A stretch of 64,000 nt of DNA from Paraburkholderia sp. ZP32-5 (lineage in GTDB: Bacteria; Pseudomonadota; Gammaproteobacteria; Burkholderiales; Burkholderiaceae), in assembly GCF_021390495.1 (NCBI RefSeq), contig NZ_JAJEJP010000001.1, forward strand, positions 248,001 through 312,000, written 5' to 3'. Positions 54,184-62,676 of this stretch are shown here, piece after piece. Position numbers and translations under genes: made by a program. Within the stretch, counting starts at the first letter, position 1. Each line of letters begins with the position of its first letter. The notes under the pieces are model-generated. The model was not told the origin of the DNA. It searched no databases and saw only the letters and a list, made by a program, of their open reading frames with translations.

Positions 54184-54573
54184 GGTGCGAGTCTCCAATG
54201 TCTGACCAGAGTAGGTGCTTCGGCAACTGTTCTGGTCTTATGAAATGCGGTTGCTGTTTTGAAATACCGGTGCGGCGTCGCGTGCCCGGTGTTGAACGAA
54301 GTGTAGCGGCACAGCGTTTGCGGCGCGGCGACTGCGGTGCTTGATCAACGATACGTGATCAACGATGCGGGATGAGCGCCGTAAGCCGTAGCCGTCCGAT
54401 GATTTAAGAACGATCGTTCGATTATAGGCGAAGCATTCAGTAGCCGTGTGGCAATGCCGTTTGCAACAGTTCGAAGGAGTGTTCAGGTTCTATGTTTGCG
54501 TGGGTTATCCCACCCCGCGCGGACATACCGGGCTTCTACAATGCACACAACTTCAAACGACCCGAGAGACCCC
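54184..54573. other. Divergent intergenic region, 390 bp
   Basis: Separates the nitronate monooxygenase and the dehalogenase-like gene. It contains a 14-bp tandem repeat TGATCAACGATACG/TGATCAACGATGCG (54342-54369) and a perfect palindrome at 54408-54419. Confidence 0.55.
54408..54419. promoter_or_regulatory. TetR-type palindrome GAACGATCGTTC
   Basis: A perfect 12-bp palindrome immediately followed by GATTATAGG, a plausible -10 region for the plus-strand hydrolase gene. The sequence style is typical of TetR-family operators, but no TetR gene is in the window. Confidence 0.4.
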
Positions 54574-55464
54574 ATGGCCTTCGACAATTTCACGCCCTTT
54601 CGCGTCGCCGTGGGCGATGTCGATATCTTCGGGGTGAAGGGCGGCGCCGGGCCGCCTCTGTTGCTGCTGCACGGTCATCCGCAATCGCATCTGATCTGGG
54701 CGCGCTGCGCCGCGCAGCTGGCACAGCACTTCACCGTGATCGCCACCGATCTGCGCGGCTACGGCGCATCGGCCAAGCCGGCCAGCGATGTCGCGCACAC
54801 GCCCTATTCGAAACGCGCGATGGCCGCCGACCAGGTCGCCGTGATGCGCCACTTCGGCTTCGAACGCTTTCTCGTTTGCGCGCACGATCGCGGCGCGCGC
54901 GTCGCGCACCGGATGGCGCTCGATCATGCGGACGCGGTCGAGCGTCTGATGCTTCTCGATATCGCGCCGACGCTGGCGATGTACGAGGCCACCGACCGCG
55001 CGTTCGCCACGCACTATTTCCACTGGTTCTTCCTGATCCAGCCCGAGCCGCTGCCCGAAACGCTGATCGGCGCGAATCCGGCCGCGTATGTCGACGCGGT
55101 GATGGGAAGCCGCTACGCGGGCCTCACGCCGTTCGATCCCGCCGCGCTCGACGCGTATCGCGCGGCGCTCGCGCAACCGGGCGCGGTGCATGCGATGTGC
55201 GAGGACTACCGCGCGTCGGCGAGCATCGACCTCGAACACGATCGCGCCGATATCGAGCGCGGCAACAAGATCGGCTGTCCGCTGCGCGTGCTGTGGGGCG
55301 ACAAGGGCGTGATCGAGAAATGCTTCGACGCGCTTGGCGAATGGCGGCACGTTGCGCGTGATGTGAGCGGGCGCGCGCTGTCCTGCGGGCACTATCTGCC
55401 TGAAGAGGCGCCGGACGAACTGGTCGCGGAAATGCTGTCTTTCTTCGAGGCAGTCGAACCGTAA
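54574..55464 (+). CDS. Alpha/beta hydrolase, haloacetate (fluoroacetate) dehalogenase-like
   Basis: 296 residues. The oxyanion region HGHPQSHLIWAR, then DLRGYGASAKP, then the nucleophile elbow HDRGARVAHRMALDHAD in which Asp replaces Ser as nucleophile, match DehH1/FAcD fluoroacetate dehalogenases. The catalytic His is near the C-terminus (GHYLPEEAPDE). ATG 54574 is chosen with GAGAG upstream; an in-frame ATG at 54541 would add 11 residues. An epoxide hydrolase-like role is an alternative. Substrate not determined. Confidence 0.82.
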   Translation: MAFDNFTPFRVAVGDVDIFGVKGGAGPPLLLLHGHPQSHLIWARCAAQLAQHFTVIATDLRGYGASAKPASDVAHTPYSKRAMAADQVAVMRHFGFERFLVCAHDRGARVAHRMALDHADAVERLMLLDIAPTLAMYEATDRAFATHYFHWFFLIQPEPLPETLIGANPAAYVDAVMGSRYAGLTPFDPAALDAYRAALAQPGAVHAMCEDYRASASIDLEHDRADIERGNKIGCPLRVLWGDKGVIEKCFDALGEWRHVARDVSGRALSCGHYLPEEAPDELVAEMLSFFEAVEP

Positions 55465-55562
55465 GGCGCGTCGCTTCGCGGCGCCTCGCAGTGTATCGAG
55501 GCTCATCGAGGCAGCACCGACTTCACAGCCTCAATGGGCGACGTTCTTCGATACCGCGCCGC

Positions 55563-56033
55563 TCAACCGAGCGGCGGCAAGCGCCGCGCCACCGGCGTCG
55601 TCTTGACGATCGCGGTGCTGGTCTCCGCGCGTTCGGTGACCTTCGACAGGATCTCGTCCAACTGTTCGATCGAATGCAGGTACAGGCGGCAGATGAAGCA
55701 ATCGTCGCCGGTCACCTTGTCGCATTCGACGAACTCCGGAATCCGCCGGATCACCTCCTCCACCAGATGCAACTGACCGGGCAACGGCTTGACGCGCACG
55801 ATTGCCTGCAGCGTGAAGCCGAGCGCGCGCGGATCGATCTGCACGGTGAAGCGCTCGATCACCCCTTGCGCTTCGAGCCGTCGCACGCGCTCGGCGGTGC
55901 TCGGCGCCGATAAGCCGACCAGTTTCGCGAGTTCGCTGACCGGCTGGCGCGCGTCCTGCGCGAGCGCGGCGAGCAACGCGCGATCGGTGTCATCGAGTGC
56001 GACGGGCCCGGGCGAAGCAAGGCGTTTGCTCAT
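55563..56033 (-). CDS. Lrp/AsnC-family transcriptional regulator
   Basis: 156 residues. The N-terminal helix-turn-helix is LDDTDRALLAALAQDARQPVSELAKLVGLSAPSTAERVRRL, followed by an RAM/AsnC ligand-binding domain. ATG 56033 has GAAGG six bases upstream. It is divergent from an EamA transporter (111 bases between starts), a common pair in which the Lrp protein controls the exporter, probably in response to an amino acid. Confidence 0.9.
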   Translation of the reverse strand: MSKRLASPGPVALDDTDRALLAALAQDARQPVSELAKLVGLSAPSTAERVRRLEAQGVIERFTVQIDPRALGFTLQAIVRVKPLPGQLHLVEEVIRRIPEFVECDKVTGDDCFICRLYLHSIEQLDEILSKVTERAETSTAIVKTTPVARRLPPLG

Positions 56034-56144
56034 GATGGCCTTCGTTTGCGAGGTAAAAAACCGGAATCGCTTAAGTTTAGTCATGTATTCGGGCCGCCGG
56101 ATTAATTACACTGCGAGTCATGCAGGAATCAGATCCGGGATCGA

Positions 56145-57119
56145 ATGATGACTTCAAACCAGGCTTCGGCCAAAACCGCGGGTAAGGCTTCAGATCAAGC
56201 CTCAGGTAAGACTTCAGGCAATACGTCCGGCGATATCCGCCGCGGCGCGGCCGAAATGAGCATGGCGATGTTAATGTCGGGCACCATCGGTTGGCTCGTC
56301 GTGTCGTCGCAGCAAAGCCCGTTCAACGTGGTGTTTTTCCGCTGCATTTTCGGCGGCGCGACGCTCGCGCTCGTGTGCGCGGTGCTCGGGCTGTTCAGGC
56401 GCGAGCTGTTCTCGTGGAAGATGCTCGGCCTCGCGCTGCTCGGCGGCGCGGCGATCGTCGTCAACTGGGTGCTGCTGTTCGCCGCCTATTCGCGCGCGTC
56501 GATCTCGATGGCGACGGCCGTCTACAACACGCAGCCGTTCATGCTGGTCGCGCTCGGCGCGCTGGTGTTTCGCGAGCGCATCAGCGCATCGACGATCGCG
56601 TGGCTCGCGGTCGCGTTCGTCGGGCTCGTGTTCGTTGTGAAGGTCGAGCCGGCGGTGCTCGCGCTGCCGGGGCAGTATCTGGTCGGCGTCGCGTATGCGG
56701 TCGGCGCGGCGGCGATGTACGCGGTGTCGTCGATCATCACGAAGCGGCTGAAGGGTACGCCTCCGCATCTGCTTGCACTGATTCAGGTGTCGCTCGGCGT
56801 GCTGCTGCTCGCGCCGTTCGTGCGCTTCGATGCGCTGCCGGCGAACGGCGCGCAGTGGCTCGACCTGGTCGTGCTCGGCGTCGTTCACACCGGGCTCATG
56901 TACGTGCTGCTGTACGGTGCGATCCAGAAGCTGCCGACGTCGCTGACCGGCGCGCTGTCGTTCATCTATCCGGTGGTCGCGATCATCGTCGACTGCGTCG
57001 CGTTCGGGCAGACGCTCGCGTGGATTCAGGTGCTCGGCGCCGCGCTGATTCTGCTCGCGGCAGCCGGCGTCAATCTCGGCTGGCGCATCGTGCCGCAGAA
57101 GCGTTTTTCGTCGACGTGA
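56145..57119 (+). CDS. EamA-family drug/metabolite exporter
   Basis: 324 residues. A polar N-terminal tail of about 30 residues (Ala/Ser/Lys/Thr repeats of SGKTSGNTSG type) precedes ten helices arranged as two EamA repeats (about 38-165 and 175-310). Likely exports an amino acid or related metabolite under control of the divergent Lrp-type gene. Tandem ATG ATG at the start. Confidence 0.87.
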   Translation: MMTSNQASAKTAGKASDQASGKTSGNTSGDIRRGAAEMSMAMLMSGTIGWLVVSSQQSPFNVVFFRCIFGGATLALVCAVLGLFRRELFSWKMLGLALLGGAAIVVNWVLLFAAYSRASISMATAVYNTQPFMLVALGALVFRERISASTIAWLAVAFVGLVFVVKVEPAVLALPGQYLVGVAYAVGAAAMYAVSSIITKRLKGTPPHLLALIQVSLGVLLLAPFVRFDALPANGAQWLDLVVLGVVHTGLMYVLLYGAIQKLPTSLTGALSFIYPVVAIIVDCVAFGQTLAWIQVLGAALILLAAAGVNLGWRIVPQKRFSST

Positions 57120-57336
57120 AGCGCGCGGAGAAAGCCGGCGCTCAGCGATTAATGCACGGATCAACGCGCGTATTAAGTGATCGACGCTTGCGGATGTCAT
57201 TGTTCATATAAGCGGATCAATTGCACGAGCTAAACGCATAGCGTCGTTCCATGACATTCCCATGCATTCGGCTTTGAAATGAACTGTCAAATTTCTGTAG
57301 GGAAATTACCGATGCGTCGAGAAAATGCAGCACGCG

Positions 57337-57409
57337 TATAATTCGTAGCGACGCTGATCACGTCCAACAAGATGTTCCGCCGCTCGCTTCGTCGAGCGGC
57401 TTTCTTTTT
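57337..57409 (+). ncRNA. Candidate small RNA
   Basis: A consensus -10 TATAAT (57337-57342) predicts a start near 57349. A terminator hairpin GCCGCTCG/CGAGCGGC (57379-57386 with 57393-57400) plus TTTCTTTTT ends at 57409, giving a transcript of about 61 nt. The -35 is poor (TGCGTC at 57313-57318). The terminator could instead belong to the exporter gene 260 bases upstream. Confidence 0.35.
57379..57409 (+). terminator. Rho-independent terminator
   Basis: A perfect 8-bp stem GCCGCTCG/CGAGCGGC with a 6-base loop, followed by TTTCTTTTT. Confidence 0.85.
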
Positions 57410-57559
57410 GTGGCCACGATTTTGCGCATTCAGCACGCGGAATCACTCTGTTACCGTGCCGCTTCTATCACGCTTGCCGCTTTAGAAATAGCTTGCCGAT
57501 TTATTCACGCGATTAACCGCCCATTAGCGGCGTGCATTAACGTCGGCCATTAGCGCGTA

Positions 57560-58489
57560 TCAGCGCCGCGCGACAATACGCGTGCCGTCCACTTCGAGCG
57601 GTCCTTGATTCGCCGCCAACTCCCGAACCATATCCGTCAGCAAGGCGCGCCACTCATCGCGCGGCTTCAGCATCGACGCGGCGGCGCGCATCACCGCTGC
57701 ATCGTCGAGCATGCGCAGCAACGTGTCGAAACTCATCTCGCGCACTTCGAGCAGTTTGAACACGATCAGCACTTTCAACGCGTTTTTCGCGTTGCGCGCG
57801 GGATCGGCGCGCAGCCATGCGACGCGCGATAGCGCGCGTTCGAGCGCCAGTTCGACATTCGTAAACGGCGCACCGTGACCGGGGATCACGATCCGCACGT
57901 CGAGCGCGGCGATCGTATCCAGCACGGCCTGTTGTTCGGCGAAACCGCTTTCGCCTTCGAGTTCCGGAAAGATCACGCCGAAGCCGTTTTCCCACAGCGC
58001 GTCCGCGCTGATCAGGACGCGTTCGTCGGCGCAATACAGCATCAGCGAATGCGGATCGTGACCGGGCGCGCCGAGCACCTGCCAGTCGAGCGCGCCGAGC
58101 CGTAGTTGCGTGTCGGGCGCGATCGTGCCGGTGAAGCCGAAGCGCTCGCAGTGCTGACCGGTCGCGCGAAAGGTCAGACGCGCTTCGTTCCAGTCGCGCA
58201 CGGCGTCGGCTTCGGAAGCGGGAATCAACGTGTGGCATGGCCACGTTGCCTGCAACAGCGCGTTGCCGCCGCAGTGATCCGAGTGCAGATGCGTGTTGAC
58301 GATCAGGTCGAGCGGGCGCGTGTTCGGTGCGCTGGTCAGTGCGTTATGCACCAGCGCGACCGTTTGCGCTGCATGCGTTGCATAGCCGGTATCGACCAGC
58401 GCCGCGCACGCGTCGTCGACGAGCAGCACGTTGTTCGACGACAGCCAGCCGCGCTCGAACACCTGGATCGATGCGGGCAGCGTGATCAT
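57560..58489 (-). CDS. Metallo-beta-lactamase-fold hydrolase
   Basis: 309 residues. The zinc motif is NTHLHSDHCGG (HxHxDH, about 97-102), with a later GAPGHDPHS and IPGHG supplying further metal ligands, and a C-terminal helical extension of about 90 residues. Glyoxalase II-like or lactonase activity is possible; the substrate is unknown. Its ATG overlaps the stop of the MaoC-type gene (4 bases), so it is the last gene of an overlapping operon. Confidence 0.85.
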   Translation of the reverse strand: MITLPASIQVFERGWLSSNNVLLVDDACAALVDTGYATHAAQTVALVHNALTSAPNTRPLDLIVNTHLHSDHCGGNALLQATWPCHTLIPASEADAVRDWNEARLTFRATGQHCERFGFTGTIAPDTQLRLGALDWQVLGAPGHDPHSLMLYCADERVLISADALWENGFGVIFPELEGESGFAEQQAVLDTIAALDVRIVIPGHGAPFTNVELALERALSRVAWLRADPARNAKNALKVLIVFKLLEVREMSFDTLLRMLDDAAVMRAAASMLKPRDEWRALLTDMVRELAANQGPLEVDGTRIVARR

Positions 58490-58959
58490 CGCGGCGTGCC
58501 TGCTGTGTCGGCCGGCGCTGCCGTATCCGGCTTCGGCATCACCAGAATCGTCGACGTGCCGGTCAGCACCAGTTCGCCGCGCTGATTGACGACCGAGCCC
58601 TCGAGGTAGGTCAGATCGCCGTTCAGGCTCGGCTTCCAGTGCGCGTTGCGCACGCGCCACGTGATCGTCAGCGTGTCGCTCGCGTGCACGGCTTTCTTCA
58701 GCTTGATATCGAATTCGAGTCCGAGCGGCTGCGCGTAGGTCGAGAAATGCGTCGCGAGCAGCGCCATGAAATGCGCGGTCGGCTGCGTGCCCGATGCGAT
58801 CAGTCCGCCAAAGCGGCTTTGCGCCGCGTACGCGTCGTCGTGATGCAGCGGGTTCAGATCGTTGACCAGCGTCGCGAACGACTTGATCGAATCCGTCGAC
58901 AACGCGAGCGTCGAGCTGAACGTCTCACCGAGCGTGACGACGCGCGGCGCGGCGTTCAT
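58486..58959 (-). CDS. MaoC-like hotdog protein (enoyl-CoA hydratase family)
   Basis: 157 residues. The hydratase 2 motif appears as [27 protein letters not shown] (Asp and His positions of the R-hydratase active site). It probably hydrates a trans-2-enoyl-CoA or acts as a related acyl thioesterase. The start overlaps the DUF1289 stop and the stop overlaps the metallo-hydrolase start, so the three are coupled. Confidence 0.83.
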   Translation of the reverse strand: MNAAPRVVTLGETFSSTLALSTDSIKSFATLVNDLNPLHHDDAYAAQSRFGGLIASGTQPTAHFMALLATHFSTYAQPLGLEFDIKLKKAVHASDTLTITWRVRNAHWKPSLNGDLTYLEGSVVNQRGELVLTGTSTILVMPKPDTAAPADTAGTPR

Positions 58960-59207
58960 TGTGACTCCGTGGCGCGCTTCGCGATGCATTCAGCGTGACG
59001 CGCTTCGATCGCATCCCACACCGCGCGCTTCGTGTCATCGTCGAAGCTGGACCAGCCGGCGATCTCGTCGATCGTGCGCAGGCATCCTTCGCACCAGCCG
59101 GTCGACGCATCCATCCGGCACACGTTGATGCACGGCGACGCCACCGGGCCGTCGTCGTGTTGGTTGCCGCCGTTCTCGTCAGTCGTCGGCGCCATCGTCA
59201 TCGTCAT
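58956..59207 (-). CDS. DUF1289-domain small protein
   Basis: Up to 83 residues. The domain starts at [10 protein letters not shown] and includes [17 protein letters not shown], giving four cysteines that could bind a metal or an iron-sulfur cluster. Three in-frame ATGs (59207, 59201, 59195) are possible; the first is given. Follows the YbaK gene by five bases. Confidence 0.8.
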   Translation of the reverse strand: MTMTMAPTTDENGGNQHDDGPVASPCINVCRMDASTGWCEGCLRTIDEIAGWSSFDDDTKRAVWDAIEARHAECIAKRATESQ

Positions 59208-59212
59208 TGTTT

Positions 59213-59734
59213 TCAGGCCGGCTCGCGCAGCGCGACGTCGACGACCGGTGCGCCCGTCAGCGCGATCAGCTCGTGCGCAGTCAGATTGAACACAGCATGC
59301 GGATGACCGGCCGCCGCCCACAGACTGTCGAGTTCGAGCAGATCGGCGTCGATTAGCGTGACCGGCTCGGTCGCATGACCGACCGGGCACACGCCGCCGA
59401 TCGCATAGCCGGTTTTCTCGCGGACGAATTTCGCATCCGCGCGGCCGATCTCGCCGACCTGCGCGGCCACCTTCTTTTCGTCGACGCGATTCGCGCCGCT
59501 CGCGATCACGAGCACCGGCGCGTCGTCCTCGCGGCGGCGAAACAGGATCGACTTGGCGATCTGCGCGACCGAGCAGCCGAGGCCGGCGGCGGCTTCGGCG
59601 GAGGTCTTGCCGGTTTCCGGCAGCATCACGATTCGCCCAGCGTGACCGCGTTCGCGCAGCAGCAGCGCGACGCGGCGTGCCGAGTCGGGCAGCGCGGCGA
59701 GATCGTCGGATTCGAAGGACGCGAGGTCGGTCAT
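59213..59734 (-). CDS. YbaK/EbsC-family aminoacyl-tRNA deacylase
   Basis: 173 residues. The conserved Lys in [11 protein letters not shown] and the [12 protein letters not shown] and [12 protein letters not shown] blocks identify the INS-like editing domain. It would hydrolyse misacylated tRNAs (Cys-tRNA-Pro or Ala-tRNA-Pro types). ATG 59734 has AGGA nine bases upstream. First of four closely packed minus-strand genes. Confidence 0.87.
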   Translation of the reverse strand: MTDLASFESDDLAALPDSARRVALLLRERGHAGRIVMLPETGKTSAEAAAGLGCSVAQIAKSILFRRREDDAPVLVIASGANRVDEKKVAAQVGEIGRADAKFVREKTGYAIGGVCPVGHATEPVTLIDADLLELDSLWAAAGHPHAVFNLTAHELIALTGAPVVDVALREPA

Positions 59735-59768
59735 CGTTGGAGATCCTGATTCAAGTGTGTGAATGCGG

Positions 59769-60695
59769 TTATACGCAGGTATTCGCTTCGCTGCGCGCCT
59801 TCGCGAGCAGCGCCTTGCCGGCGCGCGACACATTGGGCCGGCCGATCGAAGTCGAGATGAAGTCGCCGATCGCGACGACCTGCGCGAGGTCGATGCCGGT
59901 ATCGATGCCGAGGCCGTTCATCAGATACAGCACGTCTTCGGTCGCGACATTGCCGGTCGCGCCCTTCGCATACGGACAGCCGCCGAGCCCCGCGACCGAC
60001 GCGTGGAAAATCTCGATGCCTTCGAGCAGCGCCGCGTAGATGTTCGCAAGCGCCTGGCCGTACGTGTCGTGAAAGTGCCCCGACAGACGTTCGCGCGGAA
60101 ACACGCGGGTCACCGCTTCGAACACCGCGCGCGTCTGCTCGGCGGTGCCGACGCCGATCGTATCGGCGATATCGATCTCATCGCAGCCAAGTGCCGCGAA
60201 GCGCTCGACGACATCGATGACCGATGTGACCGGCACCTCACCCTGGTACGGGCAGCCCAGCGCGCACGACAAGCTGCCGCGAATCCGCAAGCCATGCTGC
60301 TTCGCGGCCGCCGTGACCGGCGCGAAGCGGTCGATGCTCTCGGCGATGCTGCAATTGATGTTCTTCTGCGAAAACGCTTCGCTGGCCGCGCCGAAGATCA
60401 CGATCTCGTCCGCGCGCGCGGCGAGCGCGCCTTCGAGGCCGCGCAGATTCGGCGTCAGCACCGAATAGATCGTGCCGGTGCGGCGCGCGATGCCGGCCAT
60501 CACTTCGGCGCCGTCGGCCATCTGCGGCACCCATTTCGGCGACACGAACGACGCCGATTCGACGTTGCGGAAGCCCGCCGCCGATAGACGGTCGATCAAC
60601 TCGATCTTGGTCGCGGTCGGTACGAATTCCTTTTCGTTCTGCAGTCCGTCGCGCGGACCGACTTCGACGATTTTCACCTGCTTCGGTAGGGCCAT
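59769..60695 (-). CDS. mvaB: Hydroxymethylglutaryl-CoA lyase
   Basis: 308 residues. The N-terminal GPRDGLQNE metal-binding motif and the catalytic-loop cysteine signature in SVAGLGGCPYAKGATGNVATED (about 240-262) are present. It splits HMG-CoA to acetoacetate and acetyl-CoA, the last step of leucine degradation. No isovaleryl or methylcrotonyl genes are adjacent in the window. Followed by YbaK 34 bases downstream. Confidence 0.92.
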   Translation of the reverse strand: MALPKQVKIVEVGPRDGLQNEKEFVPTATKIELIDRLSAAGFRNVESASFVSPKWVPQMADGAEVMAGIARRTGTIYSVLTPNLRGLEGALAARADEIVIFGAASEAFSQKNINCSIAESIDRFAPVTAAAKQHGLRIRGSLSCALGCPYQGEVPVTSVIDVVERFAALGCDEIDIADTIGVGTAEQTRAVFEAVTRVFPRERLSGHFHDTYGQALANIYAALLEGIEIFHASVAGLGGCPYAKGATGNVATEDVLYLMNGLGIDTGIDLAQVVAIGDFISTSIGRPNVSRAGKALLAKARSEANTCV

Positions 60696-60741
60696 GATCT
60701 GTCTCCTGCCGCGTGGCGCGGCGTTGCTGCGCTGCTCTTAC

Positions 60742-60765
60742 TCAACTCAACTTTCAACTCAACTT
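60742..60765. repeat. 12-bp tandem repeat TCAACTCAACTT
   Basis: Two perfect adjacent copies in the short gap between the HMG-CoA lyase and GhrA genes. Confidence 0.9.
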
Positions 60766-60792
60766 AATTCAATTCGGAGTGTCGCGCAGGCA

Positions 60793-61734
60793 TCAGTACC
60801 CGCGCTCCACCTGCACGATGCCGCTCACTGGCTCGCCGCGCATCAACGCGCCGATCTTGCTCGCGACCTGCGCGACGCTTTCGTCGCGCAATGTCAGTGC
60901 CGAAGTGTGTGGCGTAATCGTAATACGCGGTGTCTGCCAGAACGGATGATCGGCGGGTAGCGGCTCTTCGCGGAACACGTCGAGCGTCGCGGCGGCAAGC
61001 TGGCCGCTGGCGAGCGCGTCGAGCAGGTCCGCTTCGACCAGATGAGCGCCGCGCGCGACGTTGATCAGATACGCGCCCTTCGCGAGCTTCGCGAACGTGC
61101 GCGCGCTCAGCACGCCTTCGGTATCGGGCGTATGCGGCAGCAGATTCACCAGCACCTTCGCGCCGTCGACGAATGCATCGAACTGCGCTTCGCCCGCGAA
61201 CGTCGTCACGCCGTCGATGTGTTTCGCGCCGCGGCTATAACCGCGCACCGGCAAGCCGAACGACGCGAGCGTTTGCGCGACCTGAGTGCCGAGCACGCCG
61301 AGCCCGAGCACACCAACGGTGAAGCTCGCGCGCGGATGCGGCTCGATCATTTTCCAGCGACGCTCGCGCTGCTGGGCTTCGTATTCGTCGAAACGGCGCA
61401 GATAGCGCAGCACCGCATGCGTCGCGTACTCGGCCATCTGCACGCCCATGCCGGTGTCTTCGAGACGGATCAGCGGTACGTTCGGCGGCAACGTGCCTGG
61501 CTGTTCGCGTTCGAGCGCGAGGATCGCATCGACACCCGCGCCGAGGTTGAAGATCGCGCGCAACGTGTCGCGGCCGGCCAGCATGTCGCGCGGCGGACGC
61601 CAGACGATTGCGAAATCGGCGGGAGCGTGATCGCCCGGCAGCCATTCACGCAGATCGGCATCGGGCAGCGCGCGTGCAAGATCGTGCAGCCACACGTCGG
61701 CTTCGTTGAGCGGCGAGTAGAAGAGGATTTTCAT
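60793..61734 (-). CDS. ghrA: Glyoxylate/hydroxypyruvate reductase A
   Basis: 313 residues, a D-2-hydroxyacid dehydrogenase. The NAD(P)-binding motif GVLGLGVLG is near residue 145; the catalytic Arg is in NVARGAHLVE and the Glu/His pair follows in FREEPLPADHPFWQ and ITPHTSA. Reduces glyoxylate and hydroxypyruvate. ATG 61734; a plus-strand hydrolase gene diverges from it. Confidence 0.88.
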   Translation of the reverse strand: MKILFYSPLNEADVWLHDLARALPDADLREWLPGDHAPADFAIVWRPPRDMLAGRDTLRAIFNLGAGVDAILALEREQPGTLPPNVPLIRLEDTGMGVQMAEYATHAVLRYLRRFDEYEAQQRERRWKMIEPHPRASFTVGVLGLGVLGTQVAQTLASFGLPVRGYSRGAKHIDGVTTFAGEAQFDAFVDGAKVLVNLLPHTPDTEGVLSARTFAKLAKGAYLINVARGAHLVEADLLDALASGQLAAATLDVFREEPLPADHPFWQTPRITITPHTSALTLRDESVAQVASKIGALMRGEPVSGIVQVERGY

Positions 61735-61917
61735 ACGGTCATTCTACTTTTTCGCCGCCAATCGCGGGAATTTGCGCACGGACGTGCGATTCGACATAGG
61801 CGCGGCGTGCCCGTTTCGAACCCTGTCCGAGCCATAACCAAAGCACAAAAACTTGGTTCGTCCGCGTGATATTCAACAGCACAATGACTGTCCGGATTTC
61901 CGCAGCGAGGCACGCAC

Positions 61918-62520
61918 ATGCTTTCATGCACCCGATCGACATGGCCGCCACGGCTCGTCACCGTGCCCGGTTTGCACGGCAGCGAAGGCGCGCATTGGCA
62001 AACCTGGCTGGAGCGGCAGTTCGCGCGCTCGCTGCGCGTCGAGCAAGCCAACTGGGATGCCCCCGATCTCGCGTTGTGGGCGCAGTCGCTGCGCGAGTTG
62101 CTGGCGCGCGAACGCGGTCCTTTCGTGCTGGCCGCGCATAGCTTCGGCTGCCTCGCGACAGCGCATGCGCTGCAGCAGGCACCGTTCGCGCACGACGTGA
62201 TCGGCGTGCTATTCGTTGCGCCCGCGAGCCCGCGCAAATTCGAATTCGCGGGACCGTTCGACGCGAGGCGTGTCGGCGTGCCGTCGATTCTGATCGGCAG
62301 CGAAACCGATCCGTGGATGCCGCTCGCCGATGCGCGCGATCTCGCGCGGCGTTTCGGCAGCGCGTTCGTCAATCTCGGCGACGCGGGGCATATCAACACG
62401 GCGGCCGGTTTCGGTCCGTGGCCGCGCGCGAAGTATTTCATCGATACGCTCGTGCATTGCGCGGCGCCGCTGCGCTTTCGCGACGAAGCGGTGGAGGCGG
62501 GGCGGCATGCGCTGGTGTGA
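61918..62520 (+). CDS. RBBP9/YdeN-family alpha/beta hydrolase
   Basis: 200 residues. The nucleophile elbow is AAHSFGC (G/AxSxG, Ser near 81), with Asp in SETDPWMP and His in GDAGHINTAAG completing the triad. A short-form serine hydrolase of unknown substrate. The N-terminus begins TVPGLHGSEGAHWQTW, typical for the family. Start ATG 61918 has only a weak upstream site. Confidence 0.83.
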   Translation: MLSCTRSTWPPRLVTVPGLHGSEGAHWQTWLERQFARSLRVEQANWDAPDLALWAQSLRELLARERGPFVLAAHSFGCLATAHALQQAPFAHDVIGVLFVAPASPRKFEFAGPFDARRVGVPSILIGSETDPWMPLADARDLARRFGSAFVNLGDAGHINTAAGFGPWPRAKYFIDTLVHCAAPLRFRDEAVEAGRHALV

Positions 62521-62676
62521 GCAGCTGGTTAGCCTCTTATGTGAGTAATTCGCCGCGCTCTGGCCGCGCGGCGTGGCAAGACAACGCGCGGCTCGCGCGG
62601 TAAGCGATCCGTTAGAATCCCGCATCGCGCCGCGCGCTGGCGGCCACTGGTTTTTATCATCGACAGGCGGGGAAAA

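Larger units (their letters stand above)
57120..57559. other. Intergenic region, 440 bp, with a small-RNA candidate
   Basis: Between the exporter (plus) and the metallo-hydrolase (minus). It is locally AT-rich and contains an isolated promoter-like sequence, a palindrome and a strong terminator (see 57290-57409). The remaining sequence shows no gene. Confidence 0.5.
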
